Assembly (NCBI GenBank): GCA_030524455.1
Contig: JAUNGT010000001.1
Coordinates: 124,001 to 188,000 of the forward strand
Length of the DNA stretch: 64,000 bases
Source of the DNA: Eubacteriales bacterium
GTDB taxonomy: Bacteria; Bacillota; Clostridia; Lachnospirales; Lachnospiraceae
Direction: 5' to 3'
Positions 50,767-60,303 of the stretch are shown in pieces (positions within the stretch are counted from its first letter, which is position 1; each line of letters begins with the position of its first letter). The notes below the pieces were generated by a model. That model was not told where the DNA came from and searched no databases. It saw nothing but the letters and a program-made list of their open reading frames with translations. A program made the position numbers and the translations under genes.

Positions 50767-51810
50767 GTGGAGAGATCGGGTAGGGTTTCTGTAATCGTGC
50801 CGGTATACAACAGCGGGCAGTGGCTGGAGCAGTGTCTGAACAGTATCATCGGACAAACCTATCAGAAATTGGAAATTATAGTGGTCGATGATGGGTCAAC
50901 GGATCACAGCTTCAACCTGTGCCGCCGGTACGCAGAGCGGGACAGGCGGGTGCAGGTTTACAGAAAAGCCAATGGAGGCGTGTCCTCCGCCCGCAATTAC
51001 GGATTGCGGCATGCAACGGGCGATTGGGTTATGTTCGTTGATGCGGATGACTGGCTGGAGTGTGAGGCTGTGGAAGCGGCAGCTGCGGAAATGGTCTCGG
51101 GCGGGGACTTTTGCTTTTGCAACCATTATCTGCATTATAAAGAGACGAAGAAGGAGGGGCCGTGGCTCTATATCAGTACCATCACAAAGGAGGAATGGTA
51201 CTGCGCCGTGATATCCGGATGGAAGGGAGATTTCTGCCTGGGAAATTATATCCGGGCGATCGGGGGGAAATTGTTTGATCTCCGTATCATCAGGGAAAAT
51301 GAGATCCAATTCAGGGAAGATCTGTATATTGGCGAGGACGCGTTATTTATTCTTCAGTATTTGCGTTTCGTAAAGGCGCCAAGAGCGCTTGCGCGGGCGA
51401 GCTATAATTACAGGATAACGGAGGACTCGGCGGTAAGACGGTATAAAACAGATTTGAGGGAGCAGCTGGTGCTTCAGTTTGAGGGAATTCGGGAGCTGAT
51501 CGGAAAAGAGGGCTTAGGTGATTCGAGTTACCTGCAGACAGCGCTGGCGATTTTTGCGTGGGGAAGTTTTAATCTGCTGATTCATAACGGCAGGCTGATG
51601 CCGAAAGGACAACGGGATAAAGCGGAGCTTTGCAGGGAGGCGGTGTGGTGGAAGGACAGATATGGGCGATATATGAAATGTCCGGCAGCGGCCCGAAAAC
51701 AGACTCCCCGGTTTATCCGGTTAGAATGCGCGTTGGCAGGATGGCTGCCGGTTTCTGCGCTGTGCTGTGTGGGGATAGCGCACGACAGGTGGAAGGAAGG
51801 TCGAAAATGA
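50767..51810 (+). CDS. GT2 glycosyltransferase 1
   Basis: The 347-residue GT-A enzyme begins VSVIVPVYNSGQWLEQCLNS and has the nucleotide-binding DDGSTD and the metal motif DADDW. It transfers a sugar from a nucleotide donor; donor and acceptor are unknown. A GTG start at 50767 is chosen because GGAG is 8 bases upstream; a GTG at 50761 and one at 50710 fit less well. It overlaps the next gene by 4 bases. It is the first of five paralogues. Confidence 0.88.
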   Translation: MERSGRVSVIVPVYNSGQWLEQCLNSIIGQTYQKLEIIVVDDGSTDHSFNLCRRYAERDRRVQVYRKANGGVSSARNYGLRHATGDWVMFVDADDWLECEAVEAAAAEMVSGGDFCFCNHYLHYKETKKEGPWLYISTITKEEWYCAVISGWKGDFCLGNYIRAIGGKLFDLRIIRENEIQFREDLYIGEDALFILQYLRFVKAPRALARASYNYRITEDSAVRRYKTDLREQLVLQFEGIRELIGKEGLGDSSYLQTALAIFAWGSFNLLIHNGRLMPKGQRDKAELCREAVWWKDRYGRYMKCPAAARKQTPRFIRLECALAGWLPVSALCCVGIAHDRWKEGRK

Positions 51811-52823
51811 GCGGGGAAGGATTGGTCAGCGTCATTGTTCCCGTTTATAATGTATCGAAGTACATAGGGCGCTGCATCGAAAGTATATTGGCTCAAACAT
51901 ATACTGTACTGGAAGTTCTGCTGATCGACGACGGGAGTACGGACGGGAGCGGTGCTTTGTGTGACCGCTATGCAAAATGTGACAACAGAATACGGGTGGT
52001 GCACCAACAGAACGCAGGAGCCGGGAAGGCGCGGGAGAAAGGCGTGCAGCTTTCCCGGGGACGATATATTGCATTTGTGGATGCGGATGATTGGATCGAA
52101 AGGTTGTTTTTGGAGACGCTGCTCCGAGATATTACAGAAAGCGGGGCGGATATCGCCTGCTGCGACCTTCGGGAAATGGCAGACGGACGGGAAACGAATC
52201 GGTTTCACACCTGTACAGACAAAAGGATTGTTCGTTTCAAAAAGGATTTTTTTGATGATTTGTTAAAGGGTGGAGCAAAATATGGTTATGTTGTATGGGG
52301 AAAGCTGTTTCGAAGCGAACTGGTCAGAACGCTTCCGTTTGATGAGATTCGATTTGGCGAAGATACGCTGTACATGCTAAAGGTATTGTCCCGTCAGCCG
52401 ATTGTAAGCTTAAATCCCTATCAGGGTTATGTTTATGTGCGGAGGGAAGGAAGCGTTACGATTCAGGCGGGGGATGTGTGTCCGGACATGGCATTGAACT
52501 ATGTCTATATCGGAAGCGCCATAAAGGATTTTGCGGAAGAGCTGGACAGGCCGCAAAGAAAGGTTGCCGCGAATTATTACGCGAAAAAGGTTTACATAGC
52601 CCTATCGTTTGTATTAAGAGCAAATGGATGCGCAGCGGAGGGGGAGGTACGGTTATTTCTGGAAAAACATGCGAGGTCGGCGCTTTGCCTTCCTGATCTG
52701 AAGAAAAAACTACGGGTGATGCTTCGATGGTATCTTATGTTTCCCCGTGGATATGACGTATTTGTGGGCTGTGCTTTGAAATGGAAGCACATTGGAGATA
52801 GAATAAATCATGCGAGAGGATGA
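51807..52823 (+). CDS. GT2 glycosyltransferase 2
   Basis: The 338-residue enzyme has VSVIVPVYNVSKYIGRCIES, DDGSTDGS and the metal-binding DADDW. The start overlaps the previous stop in ATGA. The C-terminal half differs from its neighbours, so it probably uses another acceptor. It overlaps the next gene by 14 bases. Confidence 0.9.
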   Translation: MSGEGLVSVIVPVYNVSKYIGRCIESILAQTYTVLEVLLIDDGSTDGSGALCDRYAKCDNRIRVVHQQNAGAGKAREKGVQLSRGRYIAFVDADDWIERLFLETLLRDITESGADIACCDLREMADGRETNRFHTCTDKRIVRFKKDFFDDLLKGGAKYGYVVWGKLFRSELVRTLPFDEIRFGEDTLYMLKVLSRQPIVSLNPYQGYVYVRREGSVTIQAGDVCPDMALNYVYIGSAIKDFAEELDRPQRKVAANYYAKKVYIALSFVLRANGCAAEGEVRLFLEKHARSALCLPDLKKKLRVMLRWYLMFPRGYDVFVGCALKWKHIGDRINHARG

Positions 52824-53808
52824 ACAAATCAGTGTGATTGTGCCGGTTTATAAGACCGAGCGCTATCTGAGATACTGTATTGACAGTATACTGTCACAAA
52901 CTTATACGAATATTGAGGTGATTCTGGTGGAGGATGGATCTCCGGATGAATGCGGACGGATCTGCGATGAGTATGGTAAGCTGGATGCGCGCATTCGGGT
53001 AATCCACAAGAAAAATGGAGGGCTTTCTTCGGCCAGAAACGCAGGGATAGACATGGCGGCGGGACGGTATCTGATGTTTGTCGATAGCGACGATTTTATA
53101 GCGGCTGATATGTGCCGGAAGCTTTATGAGGCTCTTATCGAGGCGGATGCAGAAATGAGCATCTGTAATTTCGAATATGTCGGTGAGCTGACAGAAGAGA
53201 TGGAGTCCTATCATGACAGGCAGCCTATTAAGACAGAAGTAGTTACAGGCAGAGAGGTTCTGGAAACAAAACTATTCGAGAAGCAGATTTGGTATTGGAC
53301 GGTTGCGTTTGGTAAGTTGTATCGGAAGGAGATGTTTCAGGTACTGCGTTTTCCGTTTGGAAAGTACCATGAAGATGAGTTTGCAGCGTTTGGGATTTTG
53401 AAGCAGTGCCGCAGGATTGCGTGTATTTCTGATGCTTGTTATTATTATGTCCAGCATGAAGGCTCGATCATGAGAACTCAGGCAGCGGGCAGATATCTGG
53501 ATCGTGCCGAGGCATATTTAAGACGTTCGGAAGATTACTTGAAAGTTTACAGCAATTTCCGCTGTGCCGGCGCTGTGCTGGAACAGGGCGTGAATGATTT
53601 GTATTATGCATATCGCTGTGCGGACAGGGACCAGTACCCGAACAAAGAGCGAATGAGAAAATTGTGTGTAGAATACAGGAAGATGTTTTGGGGCGTATTG
53701 CAGCATCATCAAATAAGTCTGAAAAGATGGCTGATCCGATACGCGGACTTCAAAACATGTTTCATGTTGAGATACTGCAGGGAATTATTGCGGGAGAAAA
53801 AGAGTTGA
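52810..53808 (+). CDS. GT2 glycosyltransferase 3
   Basis: The 332-residue enzyme has ISVIVPVYKTERYLRYCIDS, EDGSPDECG in place of DDGSTDG, and DSDDF at the metal site. A weak amphipathic C-terminus suggests membrane-peripheral location. It begins inside the preceding gene and ends in a TTGA overlap with the next. Confidence 0.9.
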   Translation: MREDEQISVIVPVYKTERYLRYCIDSILSQTYTNIEVILVEDGSPDECGRICDEYGKLDARIRVIHKKNGGLSSARNAGIDMAAGRYLMFVDSDDFIAADMCRKLYEALIEADAEMSICNFEYVGELTEEMESYHDRQPIKTEVVTGREVLETKLFEKQIWYWTVAFGKLYRKEMFQVLRFPFGKYHEDEFAAFGILKQCRRIACISDACYYYVQHEGSIMRTQAAGRYLDRAEAYLRRSEDYLKVYSNFRCAGAVLEQGVNDLYYAYRCADRDQYPNKERMRKLCVEYRKMFWGVLQHHQISLKRWLIRYADFKTCFMLRYCRELLREKKS

Positions 53809-54854
53809 GGAGTATACAGATCAGCGTGATAATACCCGTCTTTAATACGGAATCCTATCTGGAACGCTGTGTTGCGAGCCTGAACCGGCAGACCTGTAGG
53901 GAAATTGAGATTCTGTTGGTGGACGACGGCTCTATTGAAAGCTGCGCCCGGCTGTGTGATCGGTTGGCGGAGGCGAGTGAAAAAATTCGTGTTTTCCATA
54001 AAACAAACGGAGGACCTTCTTCCGCCAGAAACATGGGAATCGAGCATGCGGCGGGAAAATACATCCTGTTTGTGGACAGCGACGACTGGGTGGAGGAGGA
54101 TTATTGCGAGCGTTTTTTGCGGGCGCAGGAGGCGTTTGGAGCAGACAGCTTTATTTGGTGCGGTTTTCAGCCGTTTACGGAAAAAGAAAATGGCCGAAGG
54201 GTGGTCTGTTCCAAGCGGGAGTATGATGTGCGGAGACGATCGGACATGATCGAATTGTTTAAACTCTGGCTATTGAATTCTCCCTGCAATAAGCTTTACA
54301 ACAGGAAGGTTCTGCTGGAGTCTGGGGTCAGAATGAGACCGGATCTGTCGCTTGGGGAGGATCTGGTCTTTAATCTGGATTATCTGGATGCGCTGGGGGA
54401 CAAACGGATCGTGGTGATTAATGCTGTTTGGTATCATTACAGGCTGTTGGAGGGGAGCTTATCCCATACAACGCTTGAAAGGAAACTGGAGACGATGAAA
54501 ACGATCAATGGGGAGCTGGAGCGTTATGCCGTAAAATGGAATCCGGGGGATATGCACAGATTCTATGAACTGATGATGGCGCGCATGGAAGGCATTATTT
54601 TCGAGGCGTTTTCCGACATCAAAAAATACGGATGGTCAAAAAGCAGTCGGATTGCAAATTCTGTTTTGAGATGTTCTGAATACAGAGGATACGCGGAGCA
54701 GCTAGGAGATGGGCTGACGTTCCGCAAACGCTGGCTCATCCGGCAGGGAAACGGCGCAATATTTTTTCTGTTGGTGAAAATGAAAGATTATGTAAGAAGG
54801 CATATAAAGAACAATGAAAAAGGATCTGATCAGCGTAATCATTCCGGTATATAA
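53805..54854 (+). CDS. GT2 glycosyltransferase 4 (TTG start)
   Basis: The 349-residue enzyme has ISVIIPVFNTESYLERCVAS, DDGSIESC and DSDDW. No ATG fits the family start. The TTG at 53805 overlaps the preceding TGA stop as TTGA and has GGGAG 8 bases upstream, matching the ATGA style of the neighbours, so it is the probable start. The 3' end overlaps the next gene by 41 bases. Confidence 0.87.
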   Translation: MRSIQISVIIPVFNTESYLERCVASLNRQTCREIEILLVDDGSIESCARLCDRLAEASEKIRVFHKTNGGPSSARNMGIEHAAGKYILFVDSDDWVEEDYCERFLRAQEAFGADSFIWCGFQPFTEKENGRRVVCSKREYDVRRRSDMIELFKLWLLNSPCNKLYNRKVLLESGVRMRPDLSLGEDLVFNLDYLDALGDKRIVVINAVWYHYRLLEGSLSHTTLERKLETMKTINGELERYAVKWNPGDMHRFYELMMARMEGIIFEAFSDIKKYGWSKSSRIANSVLRCSEYRGYAEQLGDGLTFRKRWLIRQGNGAIFFLLVKMKDYVRRHIKNNEKGSDQRNHSGI

Positions 54855-55806
54855 CACAAAAGTTTATCTGGAAAAATGTGTGGAAAGCGTGTGCCGCCAG
54901 TCTTATTCCGAACTGGAGATTCTTCTGATCGACGACGGTTCCACGGATGGCAGCCCGGCTCTTTGTGATCGGCTTGCGAGGCAGGACGCCAGGATCCGGG
55001 TGATTCATAAAGCGAACGGGGGTCTGTCCGATGCGCGCAACAGGGGAATCGAGTCCAGTCAGGGCGGGTATCTGTTTTTCCTGGATTCCGATGATTATAT
55101 TGCGCCTGAGGCTCTCGAATGCCTTTACGCGAAGCTGACAGAAACCGATTCTGATATGGCGATGGGAAACTTCAGCTATGTGTATGGAGAAGAGGAGGAC
55201 GGGGGAGCTGGGTCTCCGCTTCGGGACGAAGTGTTGTCGCCGGACGAAGCCTATCAAAAGCTGTTTGGCGAAAAGGGACATTTTTATGTGATGGCCTGCG
55301 GCAAGCTGTACAGAAAAAGTATTTTTTCGGAGCTGCGTTTTCCGAAGGGAAAGCTGCACGAGGATGAGTATATGATCCATCATGTGATGGGAAAATGCAG
55401 AAGGATTGTTTCGACAAAAAAGGTTGTATACTACTATGTACAGCGTCAGGACAGTATTATGGGAAAACCTTTGTCAGAGGGAAATCTGGATGGGCTTGAG
55501 GCGCTGTACGATCGCTATGAGTATTTTGAACAGCTGGGTAAAAAAGAATATGCCCGGAAATCGGCGCGATTATTCTGGTGGCTTGCAAACAGCAGATTCT
55601 CAAAGCTGGATTACAATGCAATCGGGACAGAGCGGAAAAGAAGAATAACGCATATGTCACGGAAGCTTTTGGAGAGTATGCTCAGGAGCGAGACCGGGTG
55701 CGGAAGCATGATGATGAAGCTGTTTTTTGTATTGTGTCCGGAAGTATATTGCAGACGATTGTATCGAAGGGACAGAGAATGGAAGAAAAATGGACAACCG
55801 TCATAA
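54814..55806 (+). CDS. GT2 glycosyltransferase 5
   Basis: The 330-residue enzyme has ISVIIPVYNTKVYLEKCVES, DDGSTDGS and DSDDY. It is most like enzyme 3 over the central region (FPKGKLHEDEYMIHHV against FPFGKYHEDEFAAFGI), so these two may be recent duplicates. It overlaps the permease gene by 28 bases. Confidence 0.9.
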   Translation: MKKDLISVIIPVYNTKVYLEKCVESVCRQSYSELEILLIDDGSTDGSPALCDRLARQDARIRVIHKANGGLSDARNRGIESSQGGYLFFLDSDDYIAPEALECLYAKLTETDSDMAMGNFSYVYGEEEDGGAGSPLRDEVLSPDEAYQKLFGEKGHFYVMACGKLYRKSIFSELRFPKGKLHEDEYMIHHVMGKCRRIVSTKKVVYYYVQRQDSIMGKPLSEGNLDGLEALYDRYEYFEQLGKKEYARKSARLFWWLANSRFSKLDYNAIGTERKRRITHMSRKLLESMLRSETGCGSMMMKLFFVLCPEVYCRRLYRRDREWKKNGQPS

Positions 55807-56621
55807 AACCGAAGGCAGGATGGTTTGAAATCAACTGGAGAGAGCTGTCTCAATATAGAGATCTGATCTTTTTGTTTGTCAGACGGGATTTTTCCGTGCA
55901 GTATAAGCAGACTGTTCTGGGACCGTTATGGTTTATCCTCAAACCGTTAATGACCACCTTCATGTTCACGATGGTATTCGGACAGATTGCGGGCATGGAG
56001 ACAGACGGAGTACCGCAGTTTGCGTTTTATCTGTGCAGCACCGCATTGTGGCAGTATTTTGCGTCCTGTGTAACCAAGACATCCCATACGTTCCTCCACA
56101 ACGCGGGCATTTTCGGAAAGGTCTATTTTCCCAGGCTGATAATGCCGATTGCAGCGGTGCTGTATGCGCTGGTGAATTTCGCGGTGGTGTTTGCCATGTC
56201 GATCATAATAAATCTGTATTATTGGATGCGGGGCGGGATGATCCGACCGCAAATGCAGCTTTTATGGGTTCCGCTTCTGGTTTTACAGACTGCGGCTCTC
56301 GGACTGGGCGTGGGGATCATCGTGTCGTCGCTGACCACAAAATATCGTGATTTAAACGTGCTGGTTTCCTTCGGCGTGCAGCTCTGGATGTATGGGACGC
56401 CGGTTGTATATGCGTCGTCACAGATACCGGAGCGGCTTCGGGTGCTGATCATGCTGAACCCGATGGCGCCGATTCTCTGCAATTTCCGCTATGCGCTGCT
56501 GGGCAGCGGCGGGTTTGAGACGTTTTACTGGGGAATCAGCATGATAACGACAATCGTTTTGCTGGGGTTTGGAATCTTACTGTTTAACCGGGTGGAAAAG
56601 ACCTTTATGGATACGGTGTGA
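55779..56621 (+). CDS. Polysaccharide ABC transporter permease (Wzm-like)
   Basis: The 280-residue permease of the ABC-2 type has an N-terminal cytoplasmic segment, then about six helices (YRDLIFLFVRRDFSVQYKQT, LGPLWFILKPLMTTFMFTMV). These are classical in TagG/Wzm exporters of teichoic acid or O-polysaccharide. The ATG at 55779 lies inside the fifth GT2 gene. With the next gene it exports the finished glycan on its lipid carrier across the membrane. Confidence 0.92.
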   Translation: MEEKWTTVIKPKAGWFEINWRELSQYRDLIFLFVRRDFSVQYKQTVLGPLWFILKPLMTTFMFTMVFGQIAGMETDGVPQFAFYLCSTALWQYFASCVTKTSHTFLHNAGIFGKVYFPRLIMPIAAVLYALVNFAVVFAMSIIINLYYWMRGGMIRPQMQLLWVPLLVLQTAALGLGVGIIVSSLTTKYRDLNVLVSFGVQLWMYGTPVVYASSQIPERLRVLIMLNPMAPILCNFRYALLGSGGFETFYWGISMITTIVLLGFGILLFNRVEKTFMDTV

Positions 56622-56636
56622 TAGGATGAGACGTGC

Positions 56637-57923
56637 ATGGATGAGCTGGCAATCAAGATAGAGGGGTTAAAAAAACAATATCGGCTGGGAACTATCGGCG
56701 GCCAAACGCTGTCGGCTGAATTACAGTCCTGGTGGGCGCGGGTTCGGGGAAAAGAAGATCCCAATCTGAAAATCGGTGAGGACCAGACCCGACTGGGAGA
56801 GAAATTCTGGGCGCTGAAGGGAATTGATCTGGAAATCAAAAAGGGAGAAGCAGTCGGCATAATCGGACCAAACGGAGCGGGGAAATCAACCCTGCTTAAA
56901 ATTTTGTCCCGCGTCACCGCACCGACCGAGGGGACGGTTAAGATGAAGGGGAGAATCTCCAGCATGCTGGAGGTGGGAACCGGTTTTCATCCGGAGCTGA
57001 CAGGGCGGGAAAATATTTACATGAACGGCGCGATTCTCGGGATGAGTAAGAGAGAGGTCGATGAAAAGATCGAGGAGATCATCGACTTTTCGGAGTGCAG
57101 ACAGTTTATCGATACGCCGGTAAAGCGGTATTCCTCCGGCATGTATGTAAAGCTGGCATTTGCGGTGGCGGCGCATCTGGATGCGGAGATTCTGATTATG
57201 GATGAGGTTTTGGCGGTCGGCGATTTAAAATTTCAGAAGAAATGCCTGGGAAAGATGGAAGACGCTTCCGGCAAGCAGGGAAAGACGATTCTGTATGTCA
57301 GCCATAACATGAACACCATTCGCCAGCTGTGCACAAGGTGCGCCGTGCTTCGGCAGGGGAAAATCGTATTTGACGGGGATGTGGAGCGTGCAATTGGGAT
57401 TTATGCAGAGCAGGAGAAGGGCGACTTAAGAGGGGAATATGAGCTGGCGGAGGCAAAGCGGCCCAGTCCGGATCATGGGCGCGTGCTGCGGATTACGAAA
57501 ATGGAGTTTGACCGGGACAGTGCGGTATATGGAACGGATGAGCGGATACGGTTTCGGCTGCAATGGAAGGCAAGCCGGATGTTTGATCAGTTATCCCTGA
57601 ATCTGTCTGTTTATTATGAAGATGGCAGCATAGCGGGGATGACGCAGTCGGAAACGTTTGGAAACGGCAAAATAAATGAGATAATATGCACGGAATTTTC
57701 CTTTGATGCGGGAAATCTGGCGGAGGGGATTTACTATTTTGAATTGGATGTGGCGGAGGTAAATGAATACGGCGCACATTTCAGCTATGATCATCCGCGG
57801 CAGAAAATATATTTTGAACTGAAAAAAACCTGCAATTTTAATCAAAATGTGTACGATCTTACATGGCAGCGCAGGTATTGGGGAAACGTACATTTGAATA
57901 CCATAAAGGTGGAGCCGTGGTGA
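56637..57923 (+). CDS. Polysaccharide ABC transporter ATPase with C-terminal glycan-binding domain (Wzt-like)
   Basis: The 428-residue protein has Walker A GPNGAGKST (77-85), the signature YSSGMYVKLAFAVA, Walker B ILIMDEVLAVGD and a switch His in SHNMN. Residues about 275-428 form an added beta-rich domain like the Wzt C-terminal module that recognises a terminal modification of the glycan. The length matches the extended form. It follows wzm by 15 bases. Confidence 0.93.
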   Translation: MDELAIKIEGLKKQYRLGTIGGQTLSAELQSWWARVRGKEDPNLKIGEDQTRLGEKFWALKGIDLEIKKGEAVGIIGPNGAGKSTLLKILSRVTAPTEGTVKMKGRISSMLEVGTGFHPELTGRENIYMNGAILGMSKREVDEKIEEIIDFSECRQFIDTPVKRYSSGMYVKLAFAVAAHLDAEILIMDEVLAVGDLKFQKKCLGKMEDASGKQGKTILYVSHNMNTIRQLCTRCAVLRQGKIVFDGDVERAIGIYAEQEKGDLRGEYELAEAKRPSPDHGRVLRITKMEFDRDSAVYGTDERIRFRLQWKASRMFDQLSLNLSVYYEDGSIAGMTQSETFGNGKINEIICTEFSFDAGNLAEGIYYFELDVAEVNEYGAHFSYDHPRQKIYFELKKTCNFNQNVYDLTWQRRYWGNVHLNTIKVEPW

Positions 57924-57947
57924 GATAGAATGGGAAGGTAGAAGGAG

Positions 57948-58937
57948 ATGCTGAGAGTAAAATTTGTGGATTTTCCAGTGGACGTGATACAGACAAGGAC
58001 GATAGCCCTATTGGAAGAAGCGTTTGGCGAGGTGGAGCTTTCGGATGATCCGGATTTCCTTTTCTATTCGGCGTTTGGACATGAGCATCTCAAATATGAC
58101 TGCGTCCGGATTTTCTGGACAGGCGAGAATATTCAGCCGGATTTCAACATCTGCGATTACGCAATCGGGTTTGGCCGCATGACGTTTGAGGATCGTTACA
58201 GGAGAATCCCTCTTTACTATTTTTATGAGGAGGATTATAAAAAAGCAATTGAAAAGCATGAGTTTCAGGAGGCAGAGCTGGCAAAAAAGAATCGATTCTG
58301 CAATTTTATATATTCCAACGGAATGGCCAGTCCGGAGCGGGAGCAGTTTTTCCGGCTGCTGTCGCGGTATAAGCGGGTGGATTCCGGAGGCGGTTTTTTA
58401 AATAATATCGGAGGCCCTGTAAGCAATAAATATGAATTTCAGCAGCATTATAAATTTTCCATCGCATTTGAGAACTCTTCGATGAGCGGCTATGCGACAG
58501 AAAAAATACTGCAGGCGTTCGCGGCGAAAACGATCCCTATTTATTGGGGAGATCCGAAGATAGGAGAGGATTTTAACGAGCGGGCTTTTATAAACTGTCA
58601 TAACTATAAATCTTTTGAGGAAGTCGTGGAAGCGGTGAAAGAAATTGACCGCAATGACGATTTATTTTTAAGCTATTTAAGAGAACCGATCGGAACAAAG
58701 GAACGGTTCCCGGACAACCCTTTGCTGTCATATGAAGAATTTGTAAAAAGCATCTGCCAGCAGACGCCCGCAGAAGCGATGAGGAGAAGCAATATCATGC
58801 GGGGGCAGTTTTACCAGGAGGAGCAGAGGAGCTTCTATTTCCCGGAGAAAAGGGGGGTTACGGAAAGACTGAAACAGCTTCCGCGGTTTTTGGTACGGGG
58901 AATTGCGGGACGGAAAGGAATTGACAATCTCCTGTAA
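57948..58937 (+). CDS. GT10 alpha-fucosyltransferase-like protein
   Basis: The 329-residue protein carries the GT10 signature FSIAFENSSMSGYATEK followed by PIYWGDP, the GDP-fucose site of alpha-1,3/1,4-fucosyltransferases. The C-terminal 60 residues are basic and amphipathic, as in Helicobacter enzymes that bind membranes. It ends the glycan operon and suggests that fucose decorates the exported polymer. The acceptor is unknown. Confidence 0.87.
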   Translation: MLRVKFVDFPVDVIQTRTIALLEEAFGEVELSDDPDFLFYSAFGHEHLKYDCVRIFWTGENIQPDFNICDYAIGFGRMTFEDRYRRIPLYYFYEEDYKKAIEKHEFQEAELAKKNRFCNFIYSNGMASPEREQFFRLLSRYKRVDSGGGFLNNIGGPVSNKYEFQQHYKFSIAFENSSMSGYATEKILQAFAAKTIPIYWGDPKIGEDFNERAFINCHNYKSFEEVVEAVKEIDRNDDLFLSYLREPIGTKERFPDNPLLSYEEFVKSICQQTPAEAMRRSNIMRGQFYQEEQRSFYFPEKRGVTERLKQLPRFLVRGIAGRKGIDNLL

Positions 58938-58982
58938 TACATATAAAATTCTTATAAATGCAGAAGAAACAGGAGATTTGAG

Positions 58983-60287
58983 ATGAATCCTTTCAGACTG
59001 ATCAGACACCAGACTCCCGGCCGCATTATTGCGCTGGGATTTCTTTTGGTGATCTTTATCGGTTCCGGGCTTTTGATGCTGCCCTGCTGTGTCAAAAGCG
59101 GCGTTACGCTCCGGTATATAGACGCCCTCTACACCTCGGCCAGCGCCGTGTGTGTTACGGGGCTGATTTCGGTGGATGCGGGGGATACCTTTACGCCTCT
59201 GGGGCAGTTCGTCCTGGCTGCGCTGATCCAGACCGGAGGGCTGGGCGTTACCTCCATGGGCGCGGGAATCATGATTGCCATGGGGCAGAAGGTGAACCTG
59301 AAGGGGAGAACGCTGATCCGGGAGGCGTTAAATGTCAGCTCCCCGAAGGGGATGGTGCGCCTCGTAAAGAGTATTTTCCTTTTGACCGTGACCTTTGAGC
59401 TTTTGGGTGCGATTGCCAGCTATCCGTCGTTTGTGAGGGATTTTCCGCCGAAAAGGGCGCTGGGGATCAGCCTGTTTCACTCGGTTGCGGCATTTAATAA
59501 TTCGGGCTTCGATATTCTGGGGGGCGGCAGGAGCCTGACGCCGTATCAGGATGATGTGATGCTGAATCTGGTGACCTGCGTGCTGATCTTTTTTGGGGGA
59601 ATCGGCTTTTTGGCGATTCGGGAGATGATCGATACCCGGCTTCGATGGCGGAAATTTTCCATGCACACGAAGGTGGTGTTAAGCGTCAGCGGAGCGCTTC
59701 TGGTGATCGGTACGCTGCTTTTGAAAATGACGGAGGATATCTCCTGGCTGGGCGCTTTTTTCAACAGCGTGTCCGCCCGGACGGCGGGTTTTGCCACCTA
59801 TCCGCTGCAGCGGTTTTCCGAAGCGGGCCTGCTGGTGATCATCCTGCTGATGTTTATCGGCGCTTCCTCCGGTTCCACCGGAGGCGGGATCAAGACGGGA
59901 ACCCTTTTTGTGCTGCTGTCCGGCATTTATTCCGCGGCCACCAATCATACGGAGAAGGCCTTTCACTGCTCGGTTCCCCCGCAGGCCTTTAAAAAGGCGG
60001 CGGTGATCACGCTTTTGGCGATGGCGCTTGTCGTTTCGGGAACCTACCTGTTCCTGGTATTTGAGCCGGAGCTTTCCCTGCTGGACGCGCTCTTTGAAGC
60101 GACCAGCGCTTTCGGCACGGTGGGGCTGTCCACCGGGGTTACGTCCACGCTTGGCGTACCGGCCAAGCTGCTGACGATTTTTATTATGTATGTGGGAAGG
60201 CTTGGACCTCTCACGATCGCCTCTCTCTGGCATTTTACCCATGGGGAGAGGATCCGGTACCCGGAGGGGAATATCGCAATCGGCTAA
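58983..60287 (+). CDS. ktrB: Potassium uptake protein KtrB/TrkH
   Basis: The 434-residue membrane protein has four MPM repeats with selectivity-filter glycines (ASAVCVTGL, FNNSGFDI, ARTAGFATY, FGTVGLST). It imports potassium with sodium coupling and needs the following regulatory subunit. CAGGAG precedes the ATG. The 45-base gap from the GT10 gene contains a TATAAA-rich stretch that could be a promoter. Confidence 0.93.
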   Translation: MNPFRLIRHQTPGRIIALGFLLVIFIGSGLLMLPCCVKSGVTLRYIDALYTSASAVCVTGLISVDAGDTFTPLGQFVLAALIQTGGLGVTSMGAGIMIAMGQKVNLKGRTLIREALNVSSPKGMVRLVKSIFLLTVTFELLGAIASYPSFVRDFPPKRALGISLFHSVAAFNNSGFDILGGGRSLTPYQDDVMLNLVTCVLIFFGGIGFLAIREMIDTRLRWRKFSMHTKVVLSVSGALLVIGTLLLKMTEDISWLGAFFNSVSARTAGFATYPLQRFSEAGLLVIILLMFIGASSGSTGGGIKTGTLFVLLSGIYSAATNHTEKAFHCSVPPQAFKKAAVITLLAMALVVSGTYLFLVFEPELSLLDALFEATSAFGTVGLSTGVTSTLGVPAKLLTIFIMYVGRLGPLTIASLWHFTHGERIRYPEGNIAIG

Positions 60288-60303
60288 GGGAGAAGAGACA
60301 ATC

